Shown here: in pieces, positions 52,852 through 62,879 of the stretch
How positions within the stretch are numbered: the first letter of the stretch is position 1
How the letters are laid out: every line of letters begins with the position of its first letter
From: Gluconobacter potus
GTDB lineage: Bacteria; Pseudomonadota; Alphaproteobacteria; Acetobacterales; Acetobacteraceae
DNA length: 64,000 bases
Assembly (NCBI RefSeq): GCF_015244705.1
Contig: NZ_JABCQF010000003.1
Location: forward strand, 62,001 to 126,000
Direction: 5' to 3'
The notes under the pieces: generated by a model
The model's database searches: none
Told to the model about the DNA's origin: nothing
What the model saw: only the letters and a program-made list of their open reading frames with translations
Program-made: the position numbers and the translations under genes

Positions 52852-54276
52852 TTGACTGCCCCAACTTCCCCAGCCGTGCCTGCCTCTTCCGACACCGCGC
52901 CCACCGGGCCTGCTCCACGGGGCCTTCATGTCATTACATGGGGCTGCCAGATGAATGTCTATGACAGCGCACGCATGGCCGATGTCCTGCGGCCGCTGGG
53001 TTATGGCCCGGTCGAGCGCCCCGAAGACGCCGATATGGTCATCCTCAACACCTGCCATATCCGCGAACGGGCAACCGAAAAGGTCTTTTCCGAGCTTGGT
53101 CGCCTGCGCAAGATCCGCGACGAGCGGATGAGCCATGGGGCTGACCGGACCATCATCGCGGTTGCGGGATGTGTGGCCCAGGCGGAGGGTGAAGTCATCC
53201 TCTCCCGCGCGCCTTATGTGGATCTGGTGCTCGGGCCGCAGACCTATCACAAGCTGCCCGAAATGGTGGCTCGCGCCGCCCGTGCGGGTGGGGCTGTGAT
53301 CGAGACGGATTTCCCGGTCGAGCAGAAATTCGATTTCCTGCCCACGGATGCCGCCCCACAGACACAGGGCAATCTCACGGCGTTTCTCACCATTCAGGAA
53401 GGCTGCGACAAGTTCTGTTCGTTCTGCGTCGTGCCCTATACCCGTGGTGCGGAAACGAGCCGCCCGGTCGCTTCGGTTCTCGCCGAAGCCCGCCGGATGA
53501 CGGAAAGCGGCGTACGCGAGATCACGCTGCTCGGGCAGAACGTCAATGCCTATCACGGCGATGACGGCAAGGGCGGCAGTGCGACGCTGGCGGGACTGGT
53601 CGAACAGCTCGCGCAGATCCCCGGTCTGGGCCGCATCCGCTACATGACGTCCCACCCCCGCGACGTGGATCAGAGCCTGATCGACGCGCACCGGGACAAT
53701 CCCGCACTCATGCCGTTCCTGCATCTACCGGTGCAGAGCGGCTCGGACCGGATCCTCAAGGCCATGAACCGCGGCCATACGGCGGACGAATATCGCGAGA
53801 GCGTTCGCAAGCTGCGTGAGGCCCGTCCGGATCTAGCCCTGTCTTCCGATTTCATCGTCGGTCATCCCGGCGAGACGGAAGAGGATTTCGAAGCGACGAT
53901 GCAGCTCGTGCGCGATATCGGTTTCGCCATGGCCTACAGCTTCAAATATTCCCCACGTCCTGGCACCCCAGCTGCTGGCCAGCCGATGCAGGTGCCCGAG
54001 GACGTGAAGGATCGTCGTCTGGCCGAACTGCAGGCGCTTCTGCGCGAACAGCAGGACGCCTTCAATGCCGACATGGTCGGAACGGTGCAGGAAATCCTGG
54101 TGACGAACCGGGGCCGCAAGCCCGGGCAGATCGCCGGGCGTTCGCCTTACCTGCAACCCGTTCATTTCGACGGGCCGGATCATCTGATCGGGTCCACCGT
54201 CAAGGTCGCCATCACCACGCGCCGCACCAACTCCCTGGGCGGCACCCTGATCCGGGAGACAGCCTCCGCTTGCTGA
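52852..54276 (+). CDS. miaB: tRNA-2-methylthio-N6-dimethylallyladenosine synthase
   Basis: A 474-residue methylthiotransferase. The N-terminal cluster cysteines lie in [21 protein letters not shown] and [10 protein letters not shown]; the radical SAM cluster is [17 protein letters not shown]; a TRAM domain ends the protein. It adds the methylthio group at A37 of certain tRNAs. The start is TTG at 52852; a GTG at 52876 is an alternative and no in-frame ATG exists before the WGCQMN motif. It heads the miaB-phoH-ybeY-corC series. Confidence 0.96.
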   Translation: MTAPTSPAVPASSDTAPTGPAPRGLHVITWGCQMNVYDSARMADVLRPLGYGPVERPEDADMVILNTCHIRERATEKVFSELGRLRKIRDERMSHGADRTIIAVAGCVAQAEGEVILSRAPYVDLVLGPQTYHKLPEMVARAARAGGAVIETDFPVEQKFDFLPTDAAPQTQGNLTAFLTIQEGCDKFCSFCVVPYTRGAETSRPVASVLAEARRMTESGVREITLLGQNVNAYHGDDGKGGSATLAGLVEQLAQIPGLGRIRYMTSHPRDVDQSLIDAHRDNPALMPFLHLPVQSGSDRILKAMNRGHTADEYRESVRKLREARPDLALSSDFIVGHPGETEEDFEATMQLVRDIGFAMAYSFKYSPRPGTPAAGQPMQVPEDVKDRRLAELQALLREQQDAFNADMVGTVQEILVTNRGRKPGQIAGRSPYLQPVHFDGPDHLIGSTVKVAITTRRTNSLGGTLIRETASAC

Positions 54277-55451
54277 CAACGCACCCGACCCGTCCCGTCG
54301 CCACCAGCAGTGGCTCCGAAGGCAACCGCACCGTTGCCCTTCGCTTCAACGACAACATCCTGCTCCAGCGCCTGCTGGGGGACCACGACCGGCATCTCGT
54401 CCGGCTTGAGGAAGGATTCGACGTCAAGCTGTCCTGTCGTGGCAACAAGATCGCCATTTCCGGAGAGACGGAATCGGTCGGCCGCGCACAGGCGGCCATC
54501 ATCGCGCTGTACAACCAGCTCGAACAGGGCGGCACGATCGATGCCTCGCAGGTCGATGGCGTGATCCGCCTGACGGCCCTGCCGAGCCGCCCGGAACGGC
54601 CGGTCGACACGAGGCAGGCCCGGCCCGCTCCCGAAGAACGCCCGCGTGGCAACAACGGTCATCGGCGCCCGGAAAAGGGCCATGGCAAGCCGCATAACGC
54701 GCCCGCAACGGCATTCGGGGATCTGCCCGCCATCAAGACCAAGCGCGGCGTCATCGCACCGCGTTCGCATGGTCAGGCCGCCTATATGGAAATGCTGGCC
54801 AATACCGACATGGTGTTCGGCATTGGCCCGGCCGGTACGGGCAAGACCTATCTGGCCGTGGCGCAGGCCGTGGGCATGCTGCTGGCCGGACAGGTGGACC
54901 GGATCGTGCTGTCGCGCCCGGCCGTTGAGGCTGGTGAGCGCCTCGGTTTCCTGCCCGGCGACATGCGCGAAAAGATCGATCCCTATCTGCGTCCGCTCTA
55001 TGACGCCCTGCATGACATGATGCCGGGCGATCAGGTGGTGCGCCGCATGGGGACGGGTGAGATCGAGGTGGCGCCGCTCGCCTTCATGCGCGGACGTACC
55101 CTGGCTCATTCCTACGTCATTCTGGACGAAGCCCAGAATACGACCGCAGCCCAGATGAAGATGTTCCTCACCCGCATGGGCGAAGGCACACGCATGGCCA
55201 TTACGGGCGATCTGAGTCAGATCGATCTGCCGAATGGTGTATCATCCGGTCTGCGTGAAGCGGTCGAGACCCTCGAAGGCATCAAGGGAATCGGCATCAC
55301 GCGCTTTTCTTCAGAAGATGTGGTGCGCCATCCGCTGGTTGCCCGTATCGTCGATGCCTATGAACAGAAAGCGCCAGCCCCCCGGGACGTGTTCCGGAAC
55401 AGGCTGCGCCGGGAAAACAATGGAACCTCCAAGTCGACACGCCGGTACTGA
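54270..55451 (+). CDS. phoH: PhoH family ATPase (YbeZ-like)
   Basis: A 393-residue protein. An N-terminal KH-like region ([23 protein letters not shown]) is followed by a basic linker and the PhoH ATPase: Walker A GPAGTGKT at 186-193, [19 protein letters not shown], and Walker [12 protein letters not shown]. It is thought to work with YbeY in RNA/ribosome metabolism. The start is TTG at 54270, overlapping the miaB stop by 7 bases. It overlaps ybeY by 32 bases. Confidence 0.93.
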   Translation: MLTTHPTRPVATSSGSEGNRTVALRFNDNILLQRLLGDHDRHLVRLEEGFDVKLSCRGNKIAISGETESVGRAQAAIIALYNQLEQGGTIDASQVDGVIRLTALPSRPERPVDTRQARPAPEERPRGNNGHRRPEKGHGKPHNAPATAFGDLPAIKTKRGVIAPRSHGQAAYMEMLANTDMVFGIGPAGTGKTYLAVAQAVGMLLAGQVDRIVLSRPAVEAGERLGFLPGDMREKIDPYLRPLYDALHDMMPGDQVVRRMGTGEIEVAPLAFMRGRTLAHSYVILDEAQNTTAAQMKMFLTRMGEGTRMAITGDLSQIDLPNGVSSGLREAVETLEGIKGIGITRFSSEDVVRHPLVARIVDAYEQKAPAPRDVFRNRLRRENNGTSKSTRRY

Positions 55452-55926
55452 CATCATCATCGAGGACGCGCGCTGGCGCGCCTCGGTTCCGGGGACGGAG
55501 CGTGCAATCCGGCGCGCCCTCGTCGCGGTCGCCCGTCAGGGTGGACCCGACTTCACGCAGTCTCCGGCTCCTTCGATCCTTCTGGCGACAGACCGGATCG
55601 TCAAGCGCCTCAATGCGCGCTTCCGGGACAAGAACAAGCCCACGAATGTCCTGACGTTCGAGCCTCTCTCGCCCATGCATGGCGGAGACATCGTGCTGGG
55701 TTACGAGACGGTACGCCGCGAAGCAGCGGCTGCCCGGCGCTCACTGAGGGCGCATCTGTCGCATCTTGTGGTGCATGGCGCACTGCATCTTGCCGGTTAC
55801 GATCATCATCATCCCGGCGAGGCCCGGGAAATGGAAGGAATTGAGACCCGTACCCTGCGGTCCCTCGGTTTTGGGGATCCTTGGCGCCAGGGGAACTGGC
55901 AGCAGGCTGGGAGTGTCCGGATATGA
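55420..55926 (+). CDS. ybeY: Endoribonuclease YbeY (rRNA maturation factor)
   Basis: A 168-residue metalloprotein. The zinc site is HLVVHGALHLAGYDHHHPGE (H3xH5xH arrangement). The segment NKPTNVLTFEP is the second family signature. It takes part in 16S rRNA 3'-end maturation and ribosome quality control. The ATG at 55420 lies inside the end of phoH; its stop overlaps the next start (ATGA). Confidence 0.94.
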   Translation: MEPPSRHAGTDIIIEDARWRASVPGTERAIRRALVAVARQGGPDFTQSPAPSILLATDRIVKRLNARFRDKNKPTNVLTFEPLSPMHGGDIVLGYETVRREAAAARRSLRAHLSHLVVHGALHLAGYDHHHPGEAREMEGIETRTLRSLGFGDPWRQGNWQQAGSVRI

Positions 55927-56870
55927 GTGACGATTCACACGACCGCCCGACCGAAGAGTCGGGCAAGAGCCGCCCTTCCCGCGGCCTTTTCGGACTTTTC
56001 AACCGCCGCGGGCGCGATCAGGGCCTGCGCGAGTCCATCGCCACCCTCGTTCAGGAAGCCGGACAGCCGACCGAGGATGCAGGCGACGAACCGGAACTCG
56101 ACCGGCAGGAACGCGCCCTCATCATGAACGTGCTGCGCCTGCGGGACATCACGGCGGATGACGTCATGATCCCGCGCGCGGACATCGTCGCCATGCCCGA
56201 AGCCCTGCCCTTCAACGAAGCGCTCGACCTGATGCGCCGGGAAAACCATTCCCGCCTTCCGGTCTATCGCGACCAGCTCGATGACATCGCGGGCATGATC
56301 CATGTGAAGGACCTGATCGCCTATGTCGGCGATCCGGAAGCCTTCGATATCCGCCCGCTCCTGCGTCAGCCGCTGATGATCGCACCGACCATCCCGGTGC
56401 TGGACCTGCTGCTTCAGATGCGTCAGCGCCAGATGCACATGGCCCTCGTGATCGACGAATATGGCAGCATCGACGGGCTCGTGACGATCGAGGATCTGAT
56501 CGAGACCATCGTGGGCGACATTTCCGACGAGCATGACGATCCGGTCACGACCATGTGGGTGGAGCGCCCGGACGGTTCGTTCGACATCGATGCCCGTCTC
56601 CCTGTCCGGCAGCTTGAAGAACGGCTTGGCGCCGTACTGACGGATGCCGAACGCGAGGCCGAGATCGAGACGGTCGGTGGGCTGGTCTTCCGTCTGGCCG
56701 AGCATGTCCCGGCCAAGGACGAGGTGCTGACCCATGAAAGCGGCCTGGAATTCCGGGTGCTGGATGCGGATGCCCGGCATATCCGCTCCCTGCGCATGCG
56801 AGTTCCGGAAGGCTGGGAAAACAAGCCGCTTCCCGCTCTCAAGACGCAGGAAGATGACCGGGGCTCTTGA
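55923..56870 (+). CDS. corC: CBS-pair/CorC_HlyC domain protein
   Basis: A 315-residue cytoplasmic protein. A charged N-terminal region, then two CBS domains (VMIPRADIVAMPEALPFNEALDLM; MIAPTIPVLDLLLQMRQRQMHMALVIDEYG), then the transporter-associated CorC/HlyC domain (DIDARLPVRQLEERLG ... TVGGLVFRLAEHVPAK). It lacks the DUF21 membrane part of full CNNM-type transporters. Members are linked to Mg/Co efflux. Here lnt, which often follows, is absent; two DsbA-like genes come next. Confidence 0.92.
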   Translation: MSDDSHDRPTEESGKSRPSRGLFGLFNRRGRDQGLRESIATLVQEAGQPTEDAGDEPELDRQERALIMNVLRLRDITADDVMIPRADIVAMPEALPFNEALDLMRRENHSRLPVYRDQLDDIAGMIHVKDLIAYVGDPEAFDIRPLLRQPLMIAPTIPVLDLLLQMRQRQMHMALVIDEYGSIDGLVTIEDLIETIVGDISDEHDDPVTTMWVERPDGSFDIDARLPVRQLEERLGAVLTDAEREAEIETVGGLVFRLAEHVPAKDEVLTHESGLEFRVLDADARHIRSLRMRVPEGWENKPLPALKTQEDDRGS

Positions 56871-56925
56871 CGGAGGCCCCGGTTCATCGTTCGAGTAGCA
56901 CATCGTTTCCAGCGGAGCCCCGCCC

Positions 56926-57561
56926 ATGTCTGCCGACCAGCCTCTCGGCCGCCGTACCCTTCTCGTTTCCGGAATGGCCCTTGTGGCCAGTGCGGCCGTG
57001 CCGTTTGCACGGGCGGATGACCTGCCCGCCAGCGATCCGCGCATGGGGCCCCGGGTCATCGGCTTGCCGGATGCAAAGGTGATCGTGGACGAGTGGTTCT
57101 CGCTGACCTGCTCGCACTGCGCCCATTTCGCGCAGGAGATCTTTCCCCAGATCCGCAAGAACCTGATCGACACGGGAAAGATCCGCTACCGCTTCCATGA
57201 CTTTCCGCTTGATCAGGTCGCCCTGCTGGCGTCCATGGTCTCACGCTCCCTGCCCGCCGATCGGTACGAGCCCTTCGTGACGGATCTGCTCGACCATCAG
57301 GACGAGTGGGCCTTCGCACAGAATATTGACCCCGTGGCTGAGCTGAAAAAGCGCGCGGCGCTGTTCGGCGTGAGTGCTGCCGAATTCGACAAGATCAATG
57401 CCGATAATGCCCTGCGCGAGGCCATTATCAACAGGCAGGACCGTGACGGCGCTTTCCTCCAGATCCAGGGCACGCCATATTTCCGCATCAATGATGTTCC
57501 CGCGCCCGACGTGGTCGGGAGCTATGATGATTTCGCCAAAGCAGTTGCAAAGGCTTCCTGA
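56926..57561 (+). CDS. DsbA-family thiol oxidoreductase, copy 1
   Basis: A 211-residue exported protein. The signal has a twin arginine (LGRRTLLVSGMALVASAAV), so Tat or Sec export. The active site is FSLTCSHCAHFAQE (CSHC) and the cis-proline lies in IQGTPYFRIN. The fold is that of the DsbA/thioredoxin_4 group common in alphaproteobacteria (Com1-like). It would form or shuffle disulfides in the periplasm. Directly followed by a paralogue. Confidence 0.9.
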   Translation: MSADQPLGRRTLLVSGMALVASAAVPFARADDLPASDPRMGPRVIGLPDAKVIVDEWFSLTCSHCAHFAQEIFPQIRKNLIDTGKIRYRFHDFPLDQVALLASMVSRSLPADRYEPFVTDLLDHQDEWAFAQNIDPVAELKKRAALFGVSAAEFDKINADNALREAIINRQDRDGAFLQIQGTPYFRINDVPAPDVVGSYDDFAKAVAKAS

Positions 57562-58197
57562 ATGACCCGTCTTTCCCTTTCCCGCCGCTTTTTCGTCTCT
57601 GCCGCGCCGGCTCTCGCCGTGGCCGGAACTGCCGCCGGCACGGCCCGCGCGGCCGGTGCAGGTTCGACCGATGCCCGGCTGAGCCCGCGTATCATCGGCA
57701 ACCCGAATGCCAAGGTCCTGGTTCAGGAATGGTTCTCCCTGACCTGCACGCACTGCGCGCATTTCGCGACGGAAGAATTCCCCAAGATCAAGGAACAGCT
57801 CATTGATACCGGCAAGATCCGCTATCAGTTCCATGATTTCTGCGGAGATCGCGTCGGCCTGACGGCGGCCATGGTGGCCCGCTCCCTGCCGGAAGAGCGT
57901 TACGTCCCCTTCCTCGAAGCCCTGTTCTCCAGCCAGATGCAGTGGGCCTTCGCATCCGGTGGCGACCCGATGCAGCGCCTGCAACAGATGTCCGCTCTCG
58001 CCGGCGTTTCGGCTGCGCAGTTCGACGCCATCAGCAAGGATAACGTGTTCGCCGAGGCGCTGTTCGATCAGGTCAAAAAGGATTCGGACACCTACAACAT
58101 CCAGGGCACGCCGTATTTCCGCTTCAACAACACGCATTACGACCAGGATCCGGAAACCTACGAAAAGTTCGCCGATCTCGTCGCCAAGGCGTCCTGA
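57562..58197 (+). CDS. DsbA-family thiol oxidoreductase, copy 2
   Basis: A 211-residue paralogue of the preceding protein, of identical length and starting right after its stop codon. The signal contains SRRFFVSAAPALAVAG (good Tat-like twin arginine). The active site is FSLTCTHCAHFATE (CTHC), and the cis-proline lies in IQGTPYFRFN. An extra cysteine occurs at HDFCGDRV that copy 1 lacks (HDFPLDQV there). The pair probably arose by tandem duplication and is co-transcribed, with smc 34 bases further on. Confidence 0.9.
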   Translation: MTRLSLSRRFFVSAAPALAVAGTAAGTARAAGAGSTDARLSPRIIGNPNAKVLVQEWFSLTCTHCAHFATEEFPKIKEQLIDTGKIRYQFHDFCGDRVGLTAAMVARSLPEERYVPFLEALFSSQMQWAFASGGDPMQRLQQMSALAGVSAAQFDAISKDNVFAEALFDQVKKDSDTYNIQGTPYFRFNNTHYDQDPETYEKFADLVAKAS

Positions 58198-58231
58198 TCC
58201 GCTAAGGTAGGGCCAGTATTTCCATACCCTG

Positions 58232-61200
58232 ATGTCGAGCCGCGCCACGACGATCGACCGCCTGAGCATTGGCGGTTTCAAGAGTTTCGCCGATGAGGTG
58301 CGTCTCGATATCCTTCCGGGCCTGACGGGGATCATCGGGCCGAACGGCTGCGGAAAATCCAATGTCGTCGAAGGCCTGCGCTGGGCCATGGGCGAGACCT
58401 CCGCCCGTGCGCTGCGAGGCGGAGAACTCGATGACCTGATCTTCGCGGGCACCGGCGCGCGCTCGGCCCGCAATATCGCTCAGGTCACGCTTCATCTCAG
58501 CAATGCGACCGGTCTGGCCCCATCCCCGTTTCAGGACGCGGACGAGCTGGAAATAAGCCGTCGGGCCGAGCGCGGATCAGGCAGCGAATACCGCATCAAC
58601 GGCCGCGTCATGCGCGCCCGTGACGTCCAGACGCTGTTTGCCGATCTGGCATCCGGCGCGCGCAGTTCCGCCATCATCAGCCAGAACCGCGTCGGCCAGC
58701 TCATCGCGGCCAAGCCCGAGGAACGGCGCCTGCTGCTCGAAGAGGCCGCGGGCATCACCGGTCTGCATGCCAGACGTCACGACGCCGAACTCAAGCTGCG
58801 CCAGACCGAGACGAACCTCTCCCGCGCCGAAGACCTGCGCCTTCAGCTTGAGGAACGCCTCGAAAGTCTTGAAAGCCAGACCGTCCAGGCCCGGAAATAC
58901 CGCGAGATTTCCGAAAAAATCCGCCAGACGGAAACCGAGCTTCACGCCCTGCTCCATGCCCGCGCCAATCTGGCCGTCCAGCGCAGCCGGGACGATCTGG
59001 CCAAGGCGCGCGAAGACCTGAAAAAGGCCGAGCTGGCCGCCGAAGCCGCCGCCACGGCCGAGTTCGAGGCCCGCAAGGCCGCCCCGCAGGCCCGCGAGGA
59101 AACGGACCGTCTTCGCAGCGCTCTGGAGCGGCTGAAGGTCCAGTCCGAAATCCTGAAGCAGGATCTCGACCGCGCCCGGCAGACCGAGTCCGAAACCCGC
59201 CTGCGTCTTGAACAGGCCGAAGGAGACCTGACCCGAAGCGAAGCCAGTCTGACGACGGACCGAGAAGCCGGGCAGAAGGCCGCGGAAGAATGTGCAGGCC
59301 TTGAAGCCGAAATAGCCGCTCTGCCCGGTCTGCGCTCATCCTGCACAGCAGAGTGCGAACGTCTCGATGCGCTCGAAAAGGAGCAGGCCCTCGCTCTGGA
59401 AAATGCGACCCGCCTGCGTGATGCCGAAGCCATCCGCAGGGACGGCGTGATGGAAGGGCTGGATGCCCTGACCCTTCGTCTGGATGCGGAAATCGGCGCG
59501 CTGGACGCTCTTGAGGCGGAAATCGCGGCACTGGATCAGGCGACACCCGATAACGATACACTGGAGACGCTGCGTCAGAAAGCCGCGTCGATGCAGGAAC
59601 AGGCGCAGCTCGCCAGCGGCCGGGAACAGGACTGCACAACCGCGTTGCAGGAGGCGCGCCTCAAGGCCGAGCTGGACGGACGGGCACTGGCTGAAGGCAG
59701 AAGCCGCCTCGAAGCGCTTCAGGCCACGGAAGCCGATCTGGACAGACGTCTTCAGACGACCCAGACCCAGATCTCGCAGGACCGGACCACACGGAATACC
59801 GCTCAGGCCGCACTGCTGACCGGAGATGCAAGAGCGGATCTTGAAACAGCCCGCGACAACACGGCACAGGCCCTGACCGAAGCCCGCGAGCGCGAGGACC
59901 ACGCCCGTCAGGAACAGGAGCGGCTCGGCGCCCTCTGGCTGGAAACCCGCGCTGCGGCAGAAGAAGGCACGCAGCGTCGCAAGGCGCTTCTCCGAACCGT
60001 TGAACAGGCTCGGCAGTCCCTCGATCAGGCGCGGCAGAAGGTTCAGTTGGCCACTACAACGGAGACAACGGCCCGGGCTGCCCTTGTGCCCGAACAGACC
60101 GTTCAGGACGCCCGCAATACCGTCACGCAGACCGAAGAGCGCCTGACAGGTCTGCAAAAGGCTCTCACAGAGGCGGAAGCTACACTGGCAGAGACGCGCG
60201 AACAGGAAGCACAGGCCCGGCAGACCCTGTCCGCGCTGGAAACGCTCATCCTGCGCACACAGGGCGAATGCGAAGGGCTGGAGCAGAGCCTCAACGCTGT
60301 TGCCGCCCAGCCCGATCCGCTGGAAGACGCGCTGGACCTCCCGGCAGACATGGCCCGCGCCGTCGCGGCAGTGCTGGCGGACGGGCTGGACGCGTCCCTG
60401 GCCCCGGACAGCATTCCCGCCGACCGGCGCTGGCGCTCTCTGGACCGGCTTACCGTCGCGGAACTGGCGGGCTGTCGTCCACTCTCGGATCTCGTTCAGG
60501 CCCCTGCGGCGCTCCAGCGCTGTCTGGACGCCGCATTCCTGCTTGAGGATGCCAGCGCCGGACCGGATCTGCAAAAAACCCTTCAGCCGGGACAGGTTCT
60601 GGTCTGCCGCAGCGGCGCGCTCTGGCGCTGGGATGGATTTACCCGCTCTGCCGATGCCCCGGATGCCGGAGCAGCCCGGCTGGAACAGCGGCGCCGTCTG
60701 ACGGAAACCCATGCCCTGCTTCAGTCCCATCAGGCCGATCAGCCCCGCCTGAGCCAGACCTGCACCACAGCCATCGAGGCGCGCGAACAGGCCGAAACGG
60801 CCCTTGCGGCCCTGCGTCGCGACCGCACAGCGCTTGAGCCGCAGCTTGCTGAAGCCCGGACCGTGGCATCGCGGATCGAGCAGAAAGCAGCCTTGGCCCG
60901 CACCCAGTGGGAACAGGCCGCAGAGCGCCTGAAGGACGCCGAGGCTACACTGGAAGCTGCCCAGGGCGCAGCAACACAGGCCGAAGCCGAACTGGAAGCC
61001 CATCCCGCTCCCGACGACCTGCTGCTCAGGGCACAGACCAGCGCTCAGGACGCTGAAAACGCCCGCAATGCCCTGCGAAACGCCAGCAGCAGGCTTCAGG
61101 ATGCACGGAGCGCCGCGGACACCGCAGCACGCGTCCTGGATCAGGCTCTTCTGCGGCATGACAGCACGCTCACCCGCCTGCGGGATCTGGATGAAGGGCT

Positions 61201-62767
61201 GACGCGGCTGGAGCAGGAACACGAGCGTCTGACGGCCCAGCGTGTTGCACTCCAGCAGCAGGACAACCGGCCCGATATCCCCACACTGCAAGCCGCGTCT
61301 CAGGCCTCGCAGCAGGTTTTCGATCAGGCACGTTCCTCTGCCGAGGCAGCATCGCAGGCGGCACGGAAAAGCCGTGAAGACGCCACCCGCCTGACGCGGG
61401 AGCTTCAGGCACTCGACCAGTCCGCCGCAACGGCCCTCGCCCGGCGTTCCGCGCTGGAACCGCGTCAGCGGGAGTTGCACGACCTCGTCAGCCGCCTGCG
61501 CGACGATCATGCCAGACGAACGGCCGAGCTGGCCGAGAGGCCGGATCCTGCGGTGCTGGAACAGGCAGTTCTGGACGCCACGACGCCCCTTCACGAAACA
61601 CGCCATCTGTTGGATGCCGCCCGGACCGAAAGCGCCCGCCTGTCTCTTGAAGACGTCCGTCTGACAGGCGCCCTGGCTGCGGTCCGTGCCCGGCTTGAGG
61701 CACTCGGCACCCGGATCGCGGGCGAAGAAGCCAGTCTTGCGCATCTCCGCAGCCGACGGGACGAACTGCGGGACAGCTTTCAGACGCACAGCGCAGTCCC
61801 TGCCGAGCTGGAACGGAAACTCGCCGGTCACGATCAGACCCTGACGGATGCCCAGAACGCTTATGACGTGGCACGTACCCGGGACGAAGCGGCGGGGGCT
61901 GCGGGGCTGGAAGCGCAGGAGCAGCGCCGCAACGCCGACCTGGCACTGGCGGCAGGACGCGAAGCGATCGCACGCCTGACCGAGCGCGCCGAACAGGCCA
62001 TCGCCGCCCGCGAACGCCTGCTGGCCGACAGCGAACCGCCTGAAGGCGGAGCACAGGGCGCCGCCTACCCCTCCGATCTTTCCGAACAGGCCGAGACCTC
62101 GACCCGCCGCCGCCTTTCCCGCCTGACCCGCGAGCGCGAAGACCTGGGCGCGGTCAATCTGCGAGCCGAAGCCGAGTTCGAGGAAGCGCGCGAAACAGCC
62201 GAGACCATCGCCCGCGAACACGCCGAACTGACGGCGGCCATCAACAGGCTGCGCGGCGGGATCGGCACGATCAACCGCGAAGGACGCGAGCGCCTGCTGG
62301 CGGTCTTCTCGGAAGTGGACCGGCATTTCCAGTCCCTGTTCGCGCGCATGTTCGGCGGCGGACGCGCGCATCTGGGCATGGTCGGCAGCGATGATCCGCT
62401 GGAAGCGGGACTGGAAATCTTCGCCCAGCCACCGGGCAAGAAGCTCTCGACGCTCTCCCTGCTTTCGGGTGGCGAGCAGGCCCTGACTGCGCTTTCGCTG
62501 ATCTTCGCAACCTTCCGCTGCAACCCCGCGCCGATCTGCGTGCTCGATGAAGTCGATGCGCCGCTGGATGATGCGAATGTCGAGCGTTTCTGCTCCCTGC
62601 TGTCCGACATGACAAAGGAAGCCGGCACGCGCTTCCTGGTCGTGACGCATCATCAGCTGACAATGGCGCACATGGATCGTCTTTATGGTGTCACGATGCA
62701 GGAACGTGGTGTAAGCCGGGTCCTGTCAGTCGATCTGGGGCGCGCCGTCGCGCTTGTGGACGGCTGA
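58232..62767 (+). CDS. smc: Chromosome segregation ATPase SMC (unusually long)
   Basis: A 1511-residue SMC. Head motifs: Walker A GPNGCGKS at 36-43, signature LSGGEQALTALSLIFATF and Walker B PAPICVLDEVDAPLDDANV near the C-terminus. Between are two long coiled coils rich in Ala, Arg, Glu and Gln around a hinge-like region at about 690-810 (ending GALWRWDGFTR, as in other alphaproteobacterial SMCs). Bacterial SMC is normally about 1150-1200 residues, so the arms are about 300 residues longer. It organises and segregates the chromosome. Confidence 0.94.
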   Translation: MSSRATTIDRLSIGGFKSFADEVRLDILPGLTGIIGPNGCGKSNVVEGLRWAMGETSARALRGGELDDLIFAGTGARSARNIAQVTLHLSNATGLAPSPFQDADELEISRRAERGSGSEYRINGRVMRARDVQTLFADLASGARSSAIISQNRVGQLIAAKPEERRLLLEEAAGITGLHARRHDAELKLRQTETNLSRAEDLRLQLEERLESLESQTVQARKYREISEKIRQTETELHALLHARANLAVQRSRDDLAKAREDLKKAELAAEAAATAEFEARKAAPQAREETDRLRSALERLKVQSEILKQDLDRARQTESETRLRLEQAEGDLTRSEASLTTDREAGQKAAEECAGLEAEIAALPGLRSSCTAECERLDALEKEQALALENATRLRDAEAIRRDGVMEGLDALTLRLDAEIGALDALEAEIAALDQATPDNDTLETLRQKAASMQEQAQLASGREQDCTTALQEARLKAELDGRALAEGRSRLEALQATEADLDRRLQTTQTQISQDRTTRNTAQAALLTGDARADLETARDNTAQALTEAREREDHARQEQERLGALWLETRAAAEEGTQRRKALLRTVEQARQSLDQARQKVQLATTTETTARAALVPEQTVQDARNTVTQTEERLTGLQKALTEAEATLAETREQEAQARQTLSALETLILRTQGECEGLEQSLNAVAAQPDPLEDALDLPADMARAVAAVLADGLDASLAPDSIPADRRWRSLDRLTVAELAGCRPLSDLVQAPAALQRCLDAAFLLEDASAGPDLQKTLQPGQVLVCRSGALWRWDGFTRSADAPDAGAARLEQRRRLTETHALLQSHQADQPRLSQTCTTAIEAREQAETALAALRRDRTALEPQLAEARTVASRIEQKAALARTQWEQAAERLKDAEATLEAAQGAATQAEAELEAHPAPDDLLLRAQTSAQDAENARNALRNASSRLQDARSAADTAARVLDQALLRHDSTLTRLRDLDEGLTRLEQEHERLTAQRVALQQQDNRPDIPTLQAASQASQQVFDQARSSAEAASQAARKSREDATRLTRELQALDQSAATALARRSALEPRQRELHDLVSRLRDDHARRTAELAERPDPAVLEQAVLDATTPLHETRHLLDAARTESARLSLEDVRLTGALAAVRARLEALGTRIAGEEASLAHLRSRRDELRDSFQTHSAVPAELERKLAGHDQTLTDAQNAYDVARTRDEAAGAAGLEAQEQRRNADLALAAGREAIARLTERAEQAIAARERLLADSEPPEGGAQGAAYPSDLSEQAETSTRRRLSRLTREREDLGAVNLRAEAEFEEARETAETIAREHAELTAAINRLRGGIGTINREGRERLLAVFSEVDRHFQSLFARMFGGGRAHLGMVGSDDPLEAGLEIFAQPPGKKLSTLSLLSGGEQALTALSLIFATFRCNPAPICVLDEVDAPLDDANVERFCSLLSDMTKEAGTRFLVVTHHQLTMAHMDRLYGVTMQERGVSRVLSVDLGRAVALVDG

Positions 62768-62768
62768 G

Positions 62769-62822
62769 GTCAATTTTCTCAAACAGATAAATTGACGTTG
62801 GACCGTTCTGGCCCTTTGATAG
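62769..62822 (+). promoter_or_regulatory. Possible promoter with inverted repeat upstream of the phosphoesterase gene
   Basis: An inverted repeat GTCAATTT/AAATTGAC (62769-62776, 62789-62796) overlaps TTGACG at 62792, a fair -35; TTTGAT at 62815 is a possible -10 with a 17-base spacer. The repeat could be an operator or a weak hairpin after smc. Resemblance only. Confidence 0.35.
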
Positions 62823-62879
62823 AAGGAAAACCGGAAAGCACGCGCCATCTTCGTTGATCCACCCCTTCCCGAACCCATC

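Noticed and set aside
59336-62671. Open frame of about 1100 codons on the minus strand inside smc
   Set aside because: It is exactly antisense to the well-supported SMC coding frame; its residue pattern (Gly/Cys/Leu/Gln-rich, no motif) is what high-GC third-position bias produces opposite an Ala/Glu/Arg-rich coiled coil.
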